DNA from: Aldersonia sp036524855
Lineage (GTDB): Bacteria; Actinomycetota; Actinomycetes; Mycobacteriales; Mycobacteriaceae
NCBI GenBank assembly: GCA_036524855.1
Contig: DATDBL010000145.1
Coordinates: 1 to 64,000, forward strand
Direction of reading: 5' to 3'
DNA: 64,000 nt
Positions 23,496 to 32,860 of this stretch are shown here, piece after piece. Numbering within the stretch: the stretch's first letter is position 1; the number at the start of each line of letters is the position of its first letter. Both the position numbers and the translations under genes were made by a program. The notes beneath the pieces are model-generated. The model saw only the letters and a list, made by a program, of their open reading frames with translations, was not told where the DNA came from and did no database searches.

Positions 23496-23980
23496 TGGCC
23501 CTGCTCCTTCAGTCGGGCGATCGACCGCTCGACCTCCGCCTCGGCCTCGGCGCGGCCGACCCACTCGGAGCCCTTGACGTACTTGCCCGGCTCGAGGTCC
23601 TTGTAGTGCTCGAAGAAGTGCTTGATCGCCGCGAGTTCGAACGGCGGGACGTCGTCGAGTTCCTGGATGTGGTCCCAGCGCGGGTCGCCCGCAGGGACGG
23701 CGAGGACCTTGTCGTCGCCGCCGGCCTCGTCGGTCATTCGGTACATCGCGACCGGCCGCACCTCGATCAGCACGCCGGGGAACACCGGCTCGGGAAGTAG
23801 GACCAGCACGTCGAGCGGGTCGCCGTCCTCGCCGAGGGTCTCCTCGATGTAGCCGTAGTCCGCCGGGTACCCCATCGGGGTGAACAGGTAGCGGTCGAGC
23901 CGGACGCGGCCGGTTTCGTGATCGACCTCGTACTTGTTACGCGACCCCTTCGCAATCTCGATGGTGACGTCGAATTGCAC
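23492..23980 (-). CDS. ppa: Inorganic pyrophosphatase
   Basis: The 162-residue product is a soluble family I pyrophosphatase. It starts QFDVTIEIAKGSRNKYEVD and continues GDPLDVLVLLPEPVFPG (the D-x-D-P-x-D-x-x-x-L signature region), GGDDKVLAVPAGDPRWD, HFFEHYKDLEPGKYVK. Most active-site Lys, Asp and Tyr residues can be seen. GTG 23980 is preferred because GGAG precedes it and the M. tuberculosis protein as I recall it begins at this point. It hydrolyses pyrophosphate to drive biosynthesis. It is divergent from dacB, as in mycobacteria. Confidence 0.97.
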   Translation of the reverse strand: MQFDVTIEIAKGSRNKYEVDHETGRVRLDRYLFTPMGYPADYGYIEETLGEDGDPLDVLVLLPEPVFPGVLIEVRPVAMYRMTDEAGGDDKVLAVPAGDPRWDHIQELDDVPPFELAAIKHFFEHYKDLEPGKYVKGSEWVGRAEAEAEVERSIARLKEQGH

Positions 23981-24157
23981 GCTGAACTCCCTCGTCGATG
24001 GCTGGCTGTCGCTTCGCGACCCGGCATTTCGCTGGAGGAAGGTTAGCGTGTCTCGCATTAGGGTGGGCAGGCGAGGATTCAGGCCTGGCCGGCGACGAGG
24101 ATACGGGGGGCGGGGATATTGGGGGCACAGCCCGCGGATGTCCAGAACAAGGGTTCG

Positions 24158-25561
24158 ATGAAAAGGAAGTCACTCGGGTCGGTGGAGCGGGCGCAGCGGC
24201 GCCGGGTGGTGCGTTGGCTGATCGCGAGCCTGGTCGCCGTTGTGGCGGTGGTTGCGGCCGTCGCCCTGGTATCGCTGCAGCCGTGGGGCAACGACGACGG
24301 TCGAGGCGATCTGACCACCGCGGCGGCCCCGCTGGCCGTGCTGCCGGTACAGCAGATCGCGCCGCTGCCGCCGGAGGCGCCTGGTCCCGATCCGGCCGCG
24401 CTGGCCGCCGCGCTCGACCCGGTCGTGAACAACCCCGCACTGGCCACCTTCACCGGGTCGGTGTCCGACGCCGCCACCGCGGCCGTGCTGTGGCGCGACG
24501 ACCCCGACCGCGCGATGTTGCCCGCTTCGACCGCGAAGATCCTCACCGCCGCCGCCGCCATGACGGCGCTGCCGATGGACCATCGGGTCAGCACCGACGT
24601 CGTGCGCGGTTCGGCGCCGAACGAGATCGTCTTGGTCGGCGGGGGTGACCCGACGCTCACCGCGCAGCCGATCGGCACGGAGAACTTCTATCCCGGCGCC
24701 GCGCGCCTCGACGACCTCGCGGACCAGATCCGGCGCAGCGGCGTCGTCGCCGACACGATCCTCGTCGACACCACGGCCTACACCGGCCCCGCGCTGGCGG
24801 ACGGGTGGTTTCCGGCCGATATCGCCGGCGGCTACATCGCCCCGATCGAACCGGTGATGCTCGACGCGGGCCGGATCGACCCGCTCGATGACGAGTCGGC
24901 CCGCAGCGGGACTCCCGCGCTGGACGTCGGACGGGCACTCGCGGAGACACTTGGTATCGACCCTGCGAACGTCCGGCTCGATGCCGCGGACTCAGGCGCG
25001 GCACCGGTCGCGAGCGTGCAGTCGGCGCCGCTGCGGGACCGTCTCGGGCAGATGATGTGGCGCTCCGACAACGTCCTCGCCGAGGCGATCGGGCGCGAGG
25101 TGGCGATCGCCACGAACACCGACCCGTCGTTCGCCGGCGCCACGAAGGCGGTCACCGATACCCTCGCCGCCGCCGGCATGGACGTCGCCGGCGTACACCT
25201 GGCCGACGCCAGCGGGCTCTCGATGAACGACGCCATCCCCGCGCGCGTGCTCGATAGGGTGCTCACCGCGGCCGCCGGGGAAGGGCAACCACAGCTGCGG
25301 CCAATGCTGGACTACCTGCCCGTCGCCGGCGCGACCGGCACTCTCGCGGACCGCTACGCCGCCGGTGACCGCGCCGGCGCCGGGTGGGTCCGCGCGAAGA
25401 CCGGAACTCTCGATGAGGCCAGTGCGTTGGTCGGCTATGTGGTGGACACCGATCAGCGCGTGCTCACCTTCGCGTTGATGTCCAACGGCAGCCCGCCCGA
25501 CGTCAGCCGCCCCGCGCTCGACGCGATCGCGGCGACGTTGCGTTCGTGTGGCTGCCGGTGA
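24158..25561 (+). CDS. dacB: D-alanyl-D-alanine carboxypeptidase/endopeptidase (PBP4, S13)
   Basis: The 467-residue product has an N-terminal basic tail and one membrane helix (WLIASLVAVVAVVAAVALV). The S13 peptidase motifs are SxxK in LPASTAKIL (Ser127), SxN in WRSDNVLAE (about 303) and KTG in RAKTGTLDEAS (about 412). It trims or cleaves peptidoglycan peptides outside the membrane. ATG 24158 has AAGGG upstream; a longer start is possible but unsupported. It heads the run dacB, zinc protease, tilS, hpt. Confidence 0.93.
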   Translation: MKRKSLGSVERAQRRRVVRWLIASLVAVVAVVAAVALVSLQPWGNDDGRGDLTTAAAPLAVLPVQQIAPLPPEAPGPDPAALAAALDPVVNNPALATFTGSVSDAATAAVLWRDDPDRAMLPASTAKILTAAAAMTALPMDHRVSTDVVRGSAPNEIVLVGGGDPTLTAQPIGTENFYPGAARLDDLADQIRRSGVVADTILVDTTAYTGPALADGWFPADIAGGYIAPIEPVMLDAGRIDPLDDESARSGTPALDVGRALAETLGIDPANVRLDAADSGAAPVASVQSAPLRDRLGQMMWRSDNVLAEAIGREVAIATNTDPSFAGATKAVTDTLAAAGMDVAGVHLADASGLSMNDAIPARVLDRVLTAAAGEGQPQLRPMLDYLPVAGATGTLADRYAAGDRAGAGWVRAKTGTLDEASALVGYVVDTDQRVLTFALMSNGSPPDVSRPALDAIAATLRSCGCR

Positions 25562-25575
25562 TGGCAGGAGTCGAG

Positions 25576-26658
25576 ATGCAGACGACCGAACTCGAACAGC
25601 AGACCGCGCCCGAGCAGGCGAAGCGCAACGGCTTCGCCGGGGCTGTGGACTGGGGCTTGGCGGCCAAGGCGGGCGCAATGCTGTCCCCGAACGGGCCCGC
25701 GACCTCGCGCTACACCGCCGAGAACGCGGTCGCCGAACTCGCCGATGCCAGCACGCGGGCCGAAGGACCCGTTCGGGCGGTCACCGGCCTCGCCGATGGC
25801 CTCCCTGTGCCGACTGCACGGATCGTCGACCGGGTCGGGTGGATCCAGGCCGCCGCGGACTCGATGGCTCAGCTCACCGGGGCGTCGGGCGCGGATAGCG
25901 GTTGGCTGACCGGCAAACCGGCCGGGCTGCAGGCCGGCGCGATGCTCGCGTTCGTGTCCACCGCGATCCTCGGCCAGTACGATCCGTTCACCGGCGAGGA
26001 CGGCACCCTGCTGCTGGTCGCGCCCAACATCGTCGCGGTCGAGCGGGCGCTGCAGGTCGACCCCAGCGACTTCCGGTTGTGGGTGTGTCTGCACGAGGTC
26101 ACACACCGGGTGCAGTTCTCCGCCAACCCGTGGCTCGCCGACTACATGCGCGACACCGTCGCCGTGCTCGGCGAGATCGGTGACGAACCGGTGAGCGAGG
26201 TGGTCTCCCGGCTCGCCGGTGCCGTGCGTGACCGGCGCAGCGGCGGGGGGAACGACGACGGAACCGGTGGCATCCTCGGTCTGCTGCGGGCCACCCAGGG
26301 GCCAGCGCAGCGCGAAGCGCTGGACAAACTGCTCGTGCTCGGCACCCTGCTCGAGGGCCATGCCGACCACGTCATGGACGCCGTCGGCCCTGATGTGGTA
26401 CCCAGCGTCGTCGCGATCCGGGCCGCGTTCGAACACCGCCGCAAGCGCTCGGTGAACCCGCTGCAACGGCTCGCGCGGGCCCTGCTCGGGATCGACGCGA
26501 AGATGGCCCAATACGTACGCGGCAAGAAGTTCGTCGACGAGATCGTCGGGCGAGTCGGGATGGCGGAGTTCAACACGATCTGGACCGGCCCGGAGACGCT
26601 GCCGCGGCCGGCCGAGATCGACGAGCCGGGCAGGTGGGTCGCGCGGGTGCTCGGCTGA
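25576..26658 (+). CDS. Zinc-dependent metalloprotease of the F420-associated (DUF2342) family
   Basis: The 360-residue product carries HEVTHRVQF, an HExxH zinc motif, near residue 175. GHADHVMD downstream supplies a likely further ligand region, and the family-typical VDWGLAAKAGAMLSPNGP segment is at the N-terminus. AGGAG (25566-25570) five bases before ATG 25576 decides the start; ATG 25561 would overlap the dacB stop. The family is conserved next to dacB and tilS in actinobacteria, but its substrate is not established. Confidence 0.88.
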   Translation: MQTTELEQQTAPEQAKRNGFAGAVDWGLAAKAGAMLSPNGPATSRYTAENAVAELADASTRAEGPVRAVTGLADGLPVPTARIVDRVGWIQAAADSMAQLTGASGADSGWLTGKPAGLQAGAMLAFVSTAILGQYDPFTGEDGTLLLVAPNIVAVERALQVDPSDFRLWVCLHEVTHRVQFSANPWLADYMRDTVAVLGEIGDEPVSEVVSRLAGAVRDRRSGGGNDDGTGGILGLLRATQGPAQREALDKLLVLGTLLEGHADHVMDAVGPDVVPSVVAIRAAFEHRRKRSVNPLQRLARALLGIDAKMAQYVRGKKFVDEIVGRVGMAEFNTIWTGPETLPRPAEIDEPGRWVARVLG

Positions 26659-26660
26659 GC

Positions 26661-27659
26661 ATGCCGCTGATCGGCCCCCTGCCGGAGACAACTGCCGTTC
26701 TCGTTGTGCGGCACGCGGTGCGGGCCTGGCTCGCCGATCGCGACACACTCGACGTAGTCGCGGTCGGGTTGTCCGGCGGCGCGGACTCGACTGCGCTGAC
26801 CGCTGCGGCGGTCGCGGAGAGCTGCGAGAGCGCTGTCGTGCACGCCCTGGTCGTCGATCACGGCCTGCAACCCGGGTCCGCGCAGGTCGCGGCGCAGGCC
26901 GCGGCGAATGCGACCCGGCTGGGCGCGGCGTCCGCGCGGGTGCTGGCGGTGACGGTCGGTCGTGACGGCGGAATCGAGGCGGCGGCCCGCACGGCCCGGT
27001 ACACCGCGCTGCGCGACGCCGCGCAGGGGTCGCCGGTGCTGCTGGGTCACACCCTCGACGACCAGGCCGAGACGGTGCTGCTCGGCCTCGGCCGCGGCTC
27101 CGGTGGGAGGTCGATCCACGGCATGCGGGCCTGGGACGCCCCGTGGGGGCGGCCGCTGCTGGGCGTGCGCCGGTCGACGACTCGGCAGATGTGTGTGGAC
27201 CTCGGCGTCGAGGTGCACGACGACCCGCACAACGTCGCCCCCGAGTTCACCCGTGTGCGACTGCGCCACGAGGTGCTACCGCTGCTCGAGGACGTCCTCG
27301 GCGGCGGGGTGGTCGCGGCGCTGGGCCGCACCGCCGATCAGCTGCGCGACGACAGCGACGTCCTCGACGACCTCGCTGCCGACCTGCTCGACCGGGCCCG
27401 CATGGCCGCCGACCTCGACGCAGACCTCGACACCGCCGTGCTGGCCTCTGCGCCCGCCGCAGTGCGCCGACGCGCGATCCGGTCGTGGCTGCTCGACGCC
27501 GGCGCGAAGGCGGTCACGGCGACGCATCTGTACGCAATCGATCACCTGGTGGTGCGCTGGCGCGGGCAGGGCGGGGTGGCCGTCGGTGGCGGATCGGCAG
27601 GCGCCCGGTTGGTGGCCTCCCGCCGACGTGGCAGGCTGAGCATCGACCGCATTTGTTGA
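26661..27659 (+). CDS. tilS: tRNA(Ile)-lysidine synthetase
   Basis: The 332-residue product has the PP-loop ATPase motif VGLSGGADSTAL near residue 36, followed by VVDHGLQPGSAQVA, LGHTLDDQAETVLLGLGRGSG and FTRVRLRHEVLPLLE. These match TilS, which converts the wobble cytidine of a minor isoleucine tRNA to lysidine. The length fits the short actinobacterial form. Only two bases separate it from the upstream protease gene. Confidence 0.93.
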   Translation: MPLIGPLPETTAVLVVRHAVRAWLADRDTLDVVAVGLSGGADSTALTAAAVAESCESAVVHALVVDHGLQPGSAQVAAQAAANATRLGAASARVLAVTVGRDGGIEAAARTARYTALRDAAQGSPVLLGHTLDDQAETVLLGLGRGSGGRSIHGMRAWDAPWGRPLLGVRRSTTRQMCVDLGVEVHDDPHNVAPEFTRVRLRHEVLPLLEDVLGGGVVAALGRTADQLRDDSDVLDDLAADLLDRARMAADLDADLDTAVLASAPAAVRRRAIRSWLLDAGAKAVTATHLYAIDHLVVRWRGQGGVAVGGGSAGARLVASRRRGRLSIDRIC

Positions 27660-27705
27660 GGATGAAACAGTCGGCGTCGCACCGGGCGAGCGGAGGGATA
27701 CGCGG

Positions 27706-28266
27706 GTGTACGAGGACGATGTCGCGTCGGTGCTGCTGAGCGAGGATCAGATCCAGTCGCGGGTGAAGGAACTCGCCCTCGACGTGGGCGCGCGCTATCC
27801 CATCGGCGCGCCCGAGGGAGATCTGCTGCTCGTCGGCGTGCTCAAGGGCGCGATCTTCTTCATGACCGACTTCGCCCGCGCGCTTCCGGTCCCCGCGCAG
27901 ATGGAGTTCATGGCTGTGTCGTCGTACGGGTCTTCGACGTCGTCGTCGGGAGTGGTCCGGATCCTCAAGGACCTGGACCGCGACATCGCCGGGCGCAACG
28001 TCGTGATCCTCGAGGACATCATCGACTCCGGACTCACCCTGTCCTGGCTGATGCGCAACCTGTCGAGCCGTCACCCCGCCTCGCTGGAGGTCGTGACACT
28101 GCTGCGTAAGCCCGAGGCGGTGAGGACCGACGTCGACGTCGCCTACGTCGGCTTCGACATTCCGAACGAGTTCGTCGTCGGATACGGCCTGGACTACGCC
28201 GAGCGCTATCGCGACCTGCCCTACATCGGCACCCTGCGCCCGCGCGTCTACGGCGGCGAGGACTGA
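27706..28266 (+). CDS. hpt: Hypoxanthine-guanine phosphoribosyltransferase
   Basis: The 186-residue product shows the type I PRTase layout: LLVGVLKGAIFFMTDFARAL, MEFMAVSSYGSSTSSSGVVRILKDLD and the PRPP loop VVILEDIIDSGLTLSWL. The end VGYGLDYAERYRDLPYIGTL is typical of HPRT. It salvages hypoxanthine and guanine. GTG 27706 starts it. It follows tilS by 46 bases, completing the conserved cluster. Confidence 0.95.
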   Translation: MYEDDVASVLLSEDQIQSRVKELALDVGARYPIGAPEGDLLLVGVLKGAIFFMTDFARALPVPAQMEFMAVSSYGSSTSSSGVVRILKDLDRDIAGRNVVILEDIIDSGLTLSWLMRNLSSRHPASLEVVTLLRKPEAVRTDVDVAYVGFDIPNEFVVGYGLDYAERYRDLPYIGTLRPRVYGGED

Positions 28267-28317
28267 GTTATTCGGGCGACCGGTTTCGGGCGACCGGACG
28301 TCACCCGGCCACCCGCC

Positions 28318-28581
28318 TTACTCGACCTGGCCGATCTCGAGGGTGTCGCGAAACACCAGGCGCCCGTCGTCGAGCGCGATCGCCCAGCGGCGTTGCGCCG
28401 CGAACGTGCGGCCCAACTCCTCGGCGGAGAGCGAGCCGAGGAAATCCTCGACGATGCGACCTTGCAGCTTGTCGCCCTGCGACTCTGTCCCGGATTCCTG
28501 CGTGCTCAGTACGACCGTCGTGACACGATCGCCCACGCGTAACCCGGACCCGTCCATCTTCGGCGGCTTCGTGTCCGTCAT
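28318..28581 (-). CDS. Small hypothetical protein
   Basis: The 87-residue product has a hydrophilic start (MTDTKPPKMDGSGLRVGDRV), a mid segment LQGRIVEDFLGSLSAEELGRTFAAQRRWAI and an end LEIGQVE. It appears to be a small beta-rich cytoplasmic protein. No family was recognised. It lies between hpt (convergent) and kinase 1 (same strand, 130 bases upstream), so it may be co-transcribed with the kinase. Confidence 0.5.
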   Translation of the reverse strand: MTDTKPPKMDGSGLRVGDRVTTVVLSTQESGTESQGDKLQGRIVEDFLGSLSAEELGRTFAAQRRWAIALDDGRLVFRDTLEIGQVE

Positions 28582-28711
28582 GCCCCAAAGGTATCCGTTG
28601 CCGGCGCTGCTGGCGCGCTCAGCCCGGTTCGTGTCGCAGTCGGAGTCGACTTCTCCGGACACCGCCACCCGACCTCGCCTGACGCCGCGGCGCGGTCCCG
28701 AAACGAGCCGG

Positions 28712-31054
28712 TCAGCCCCGCGCAGGCCCGGCGCGCACGACCCGTTCGAGCGCGCGCAGGTCCTCTTCCAGCAGCCGGAACAGTCGGTAGGCGAGCAGGA
28801 ACGCGAGTATGCCACCGACGCATAGGACGCGGACCGCGAATATCACCTGAGGAATCTCGTCGGGCGAGATGAACGTCACGCCCGCGACCCCGAGGAGCGG
28901 AACCGAAGCGGCAACGGCGAGGTAGAAGTTGCTGCGGCGATCGAGACCACGCATGTTGTGCGCGTCGTCGGCGCTCGGCTCGCCGTGCTGCAGGAACATG
29001 GGATAGATGCTGCGCACCATGTAGAACGCGATGAGGAAGAACGGATAGGACACCGCGATCGCTCCACAGACCAACAGCGACGCAACGAAATGGACGTAGG
29101 CCGAGGCCGGGACGTCACCCGCGACCAACTGAAGCGTGACGGGAAACGCGATCCCGGCCAGCGCCCAGAAACCGAACCCGACGGCGACCACACGGTCTGC
29201 GACGAGCAGAGTGTCGTTGCGAGCACGTGCCAGCGTCTCGGCGTCGTAGGTTCGCCCGTGCCGCAATCCTCGCGGGACCGTGAGCACGTAGCGGCAGAGG
29301 TAGATGATGAGCGCCGTACCGAGCGGGAAGAACGTCAAGTTGATGATCGCTGTGATCGTCTCGAACTGACGTTGCGCCTCGGTCGACAGCTTGCTGATGA
29401 TCAGCGTCTGGTTGTGGTGGATGTTGTAGGCGGCCGCGAGCGCCATCGGTATCGCGACGGCCAGCGCAACCAACGGGAGGATCGACGGTCGCAGCCGCAG
29501 CCGCCAGCTGTTCGGGGCCGGGTCGACGAGGTCGCGTGCGTGCGCATCGAGACACAGGTCAAGTTGCTGGGCGAGCTCGCCGCCGGTGGCGAACCGCGTC
29601 CCCGGGTCGGCGGCCAGACACGTCAGCAGCACGCGGCGCAGCGCTGCGGGGCAGTCCTCGGGTAGCTGCCCGAGCGCGGCCTCGCCGAGCCCGTCGCGCC
29701 GCGTGTGTAGCATCGCATCGATCTGGGTGTCGTCGCCACCGCCGCCCGCGCCGGCGTCGTCGAAGGGCTTGGCGCCGGTGAGCAACTCCCACAGCACCAC
29801 GCCCAGGGAGAAGATGTCGGCGCGGGTGTCGAGGTCGGCGGCGGTTCCCAGTCGGTGTGGATGGCACGCCTCGAGCTGCTCGGGCGACATGTACGACAGC
29901 GACCCGCCGAAGTACGCGACCGGGCTCGTGCCGGCGGTGTTGCGGCTGTAGCTGATGTTGAAGTCGGCGAGCTTCGGGACGCCCTCCGCGGTGAGCAGCA
30001 CGTTCGCGGGTTTGACGTCGCGGTGCAGCACGCCGCGCGCGTCGGCATAGTCGAGCGCCTCGGCGAGCCGGCGGCCTAGCCACGCGACAGTCTCCGGCCA
30101 GGACAGTCCCGCAATCTCCTCGCGGACACTGGAGTCGCTGGGCCGGATCTCGCCCTTCTCCTCCATCGCGGCGTCGACGGCATCGAGCAGCAACTGGCCG
30201 TTGCGCCGCTCCACCGGTGTGGCCCGCACCCAGCGCAGCACGCCGAGCAGGGTGCCGCCTGGCAGGAACTGCATGTAAAGCAACTTCAGCTGCTGTTCCG
30301 GCAGCACCCGCTGGTCGAAGATCCGCACGATGTAGTCGTGGTCGAGCCGCGCGAGCGTCTGTGGCTCCGAGCCGTGGTCGGCGGAGATCTTCACCGCGAC
30401 CAGGCGCTGCATCGACCGTTGGCGGGCGAGAAACACCCGTGCGAACGCGCCCGCGCCGAGGCCGGTGAGCAGGTCGAAGTCGTCGATTTGGTCGCCGACC
30501 GCGACCTCGTCGAGTGTGTCGCGTTGCGGCGGCCGCGCCAGCGACGTCCGCGTCACGGTGGGGTCGAGTCCCGCCGCAGCGGTGCGCGTCAGGTCGGTGG
30601 CGCGGGTGCCGTCGACAGCGACCGCGCGGTCCGGCGCGACCGTCTGCTCGCCCAGCCAACGGGTGCTGGTGCCCTCGTCGAGGGCGAGCAGCTCGGCCAA
30701 CTCGCCGGCCTGCGCGGGATGCTCGCGCAGGTAGTCACGCGGGTCGACCCGCTCGCCGGCCTGCCGACGGATGACGAACTCCTCGTACACGAGGTCGGCC
30801 GGGACGGCGTCGAGTTCGATTCCCGGCAACTCGGCGCAGTAGTCGGAGATCCGTTTGCCCAGCCCGGCGCGCAGCCAGCGCTGCTGCAGGTCGATGCGGA
30901 CGAGGTCGAGCACGCCGTCGTGATCGTCGGTCGGCAGGAATTGCGCGAGATCGGGTGGACTCTGCGCCTGCGCCCAGGCCAGCGCGAACTCCGCGACCGG
31001 ATCGGCCCCGGGCGCGGACCGGCCGTGCTCGCCGCGGCGGGCGTTGGCGTGCAT
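28712..31054 (-). CDS. Membrane Ser/Thr protein kinase with six-helix C-terminus (kinase 1)
   Basis: The 780-residue product has a 185-residue cytoplasmic N-terminal region and a Hanks-type kinase domain (about 190-510). The kinase domain contains GLGAGAFARVFLAR, VAVKIS (Lys222), GVLHRDVKPANVLL (HRD 344-346), LADFNISYS (DFN 364-366) and YMSPEQLEA. About 270 C-terminal residues then form six membrane helices. The usual DFG is DFN, but the metal-binding Asp is kept, so activity remains plausible. The N-terminal region contains RISDYCAELPG and RVDPRDYLREHP, resembling the docking part of other large bacterial kinases. It is paralogous to kinase 2 at 32861-34768. The sensing function of the membrane part is unknown. 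Confidence 0.9.
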   Translation of the reverse strand: MHANARRGEHGRSAPGADPVAEFALAWAQAQSPPDLAQFLPTDDHDGVLDLVRIDLQQRWLRAGLGKRISDYCAELPGIELDAVPADLVYEEFVIRRQAGERVDPRDYLREHPAQAGELAELLALDEGTSTRWLGEQTVAPDRAVAVDGTRATDLTRTAAAGLDPTVTRTSLARPPQRDTLDEVAVGDQIDDFDLLTGLGAGAFARVFLARQRSMQRLVAVKISADHGSEPQTLARLDHDYIVRIFDQRVLPEQQLKLLYMQFLPGGTLLGVLRWVRATPVERRNGQLLLDAVDAAMEEKGEIRPSDSSVREEIAGLSWPETVAWLGRRLAEALDYADARGVLHRDVKPANVLLTAEGVPKLADFNISYSRNTAGTSPVAYFGGSLSYMSPEQLEACHPHRLGTAADLDTRADIFSLGVVLWELLTGAKPFDDAGAGGGGDDTQIDAMLHTRRDGLGEAALGQLPEDCPAALRRVLLTCLAADPGTRFATGGELAQQLDLCLDAHARDLVDPAPNSWRLRLRPSILPLVALAVAIPMALAAAYNIHHNQTLIISKLSTEAQRQFETITAIINLTFFPLGTALIIYLCRYVLTVPRGLRHGRTYDAETLARARNDTLLVADRVVAVGFGFWALAGIAFPVTLQLVAGDVPASAYVHFVASLLVCGAIAVSYPFFLIAFYMVRSIYPMFLQHGEPSADDAHNMRGLDRRSNFYLAVAASVPLLGVAGVTFISPDEIPQVIFAVRVLCVGGILAFLLAYRLFRLLEEDLRALERVVRAGPARG

Positions 31055-31151
31055 GGCAAATGATACCGCGGGCTCGCGGCGCCCGCCTGCCGCCTCGAAG
31101 GTGGCCGATATTCACCCCTAGGGTGGCAGTGGCCTGCGGAATACTGGTGCG

Positions 31152-32546
31152 ATGAACGACGCCCCGGGGCGGATCGGCGTGGCCTCCGACGGGGGAACGG
31201 CGGTGGGTATCGCGACCGCGGTTCGGGCCGGGCTGGAATCGCCGACCGACATCGTCACCGCGGCGCTGCGCCGCATCGCCGAGCGCGACTGCGCCACCCG
31301 CGCGTTCGTCGCCGTGCACTCCGACGCCGCACTCGCCGACGCCGCCGCGCTCGCCCGGCGGCCCGACCTGTCCGCCCTCCCGCTCGCGGGGGTGCCGATC
31401 GCGATCAAGGACAACATTCCCGCCGCCGGCACGGTGGTGGAGTCGGGCACAGCCGCCGTGCGGCGTGGACCCTCGCTTGCCGATCACGTCGTCGTGGCCC
31501 GACTGCGGGCCGCCGGGGCGATCGTCGTCGGTCGCACGGCGACACCGGAACTCGACGCCTGGGCCACCACCGACACCCCGGACGTCGTCACCCGCAACCC
31601 GTGGAACCCCGACCTCACCCCGGGCGGGTCGTCCGGTGGCTCGGCCGCCGCGGTCGCGGCGGGCATGGTGCCCGTCGCGCACGGCACCGACGGGCTCGGG
31701 TCTATCCGGATTCCCGCCGCCTGCTGCGGACTCGTCGGCATCAAACCGGGACGCGGCCTCGTTCCCGCGCAGATCGGACGCGACTCGTGGGGCGGGATGA
31801 TCGAGAACGGCGCACTCGCGACGACGGTTGCCGACGCGGCGCTGCTGTTGTCGGTGATGGCCGACGAACCCCACCTCGCCACGATCACGGACCCTGGCCC
31901 GCTGCGGATCGGCGTGTCGGTGTCGAGTCCGTCGATCGTCATCCGGCTCGACCGGCAGTGGACCGCCGCGGCACGCACAGCAGGATCGGTCCTCGCATCC
32001 GCCGGCCACCTCGTCGAGCCGACGACTGTCGGCTACCGCCGCGCCCCGTTCGCGCAGTTCGTGCGGTGGTTCGCCAACGCCGCCCATGACGCCGAATCGC
32101 TCGACCGGCACCGACTGCAACGACGCAACCGCGTGTTGGTCCGGCTCGGCCGGATCGTCGACCGGCTACACCTCGTGCGCGACCGGGACGTCGAATACGT
32201 CGAGAAACGGATGCTCGCGGTGTTCGATGACCTCGACCTGCTGATCATGCCGACGCTGGCGCGCCCGCCGATCCGTGCCGAAGCCTGGAGCGAAAGGCTG
32301 TGGACCCCGAACATCGTCTCCAACGTCCGCTATGCGCCGCTCACCGCGATCTGGAACGTGCTCGGCTGGCCCGCGGTCAGCGTCCCGGTCGGGATGCACC
32401 CGACCTCGGGCACCCCTCTCGCCGCGCAACTGATCGGCCCGCCCGGCAGCGAGGCCCGCATCCTCGCCGTCGCCGCCCAGCTCGAACGCCTGAATCCCTG
32501 GCGCCGCACCGCCCGCACCCGTGAGTTGACGCGGCCACAGCGTTAA
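31152..32546 (+). CDS. Amidase signature family hydrolase
   Basis: The 464-residue product has the Ser-cisSer-Lys triad of amidase signature enzymes: Lys in PIAIKDNIPAAG (about residue 85), the GGSSGGSAAAVAAG loop (about 160) and the nucleophile Ser in DGLGSIRIPAACCG. It hydrolyses an amide or ester; the substrate cannot be read. It is divergent from kinase 1 and convergent with the DUF2277 gene. Both kinases flank it, so it may be functionally linked to them. Confidence 0.9.
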   Translation: MNDAPGRIGVASDGGTAVGIATAVRAGLESPTDIVTAALRRIAERDCATRAFVAVHSDAALADAAALARRPDLSALPLAGVPIAIKDNIPAAGTVVESGTAAVRRGPSLADHVVVARLRAAGAIVVGRTATPELDAWATTDTPDVVTRNPWNPDLTPGGSSGGSAAAVAAGMVPVAHGTDGLGSIRIPAACCGLVGIKPGRGLVPAQIGRDSWGGMIENGALATTVADAALLLSVMADEPHLATITDPGPLRIGVSVSSPSIVIRLDRQWTAAARTAGSVLASAGHLVEPTTVGYRRAPFAQFVRWFANAAHDAESLDRHRLQRRNRVLVRLGRIVDRLHLVRDRDVEYVEKRMLAVFDDLDLLIMPTLARPPIRAEAWSERLWTPNIVSNVRYAPLTAIWNVLGWPAVSVPVGMHPTSGTPLAAQLIGPPGSEARILAVAAQLERLNPWRRTARTRELTRPQR

Positions 32547-32554
32547 CTCAGGGG
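32518..32554 (+). terminator. Hairpin at amidase end (CCCGTGAGT family)
   Basis: TGAGTTGACGC (32522-32532) pairs with GCGTTAACTCA (32540-32550) with one wobble, flanked by CCCG and GGGG that can extend the stem. The amidase stop codon lies in the right arm. It is related to the hairpins at 3506 and 11187 and lies between convergent genes. Confidence 0.6.
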
Positions 32555-32565
32555 TGCAGGAGCAT

Positions 32566-32823
32566 TCAGGCGTGACTGTGCGCGTGGATCCGGCGCAGTG
32601 GCGGCAGGTTCTTCGGCGGCACCCGGCGGTCGGGTAGTTCGGCCAACAACCGGGTCGTGGTGGCGGCGATCTCGGCGACCGCCGCCTCGACCGCGGGACG
32701 GGTGGACGCGGAGATGCTGGACAGTCCGCCGACCTTGCGCACGTACTGCAGGGCGGCGGCCTCGATCTCGGCTTCGGTGGCGGGCGGCTCGAGGCCGCGC
32801 AGGCCGGTGATGTTTCGGCACAT
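32566..32823 (-). CDS. DUF2277 family protein
   Basis: The 85-residue product begins MCRNITGLRGLEPPATEAEI and continues EAAALQYVRKVGGLSS, the strongly conserved DUF2277 pattern (MCRNI..L...EPPAT..E...AA.QYVRKV.G). The end is PPLRRIHAHSHA. The family is small, cytoplasmic and uncharacterised. It lies 37 bases beyond the kinase 2 stop on the same strand, so it is probably its downstream co-transcribed partner. Confidence 0.9.
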   Translation of the reverse strand: MCRNITGLRGLEPPATEAEIEAAALQYVRKVGGLSSISASTRPAVEAAVAEIAATTTRLLAELPDRRVPPKNLPPLRRIHAHSHA

Positions 32824-32860
32824 GTTTTCCAGCCTACGAGCCCCAGGCCGTCTAGCAGCC

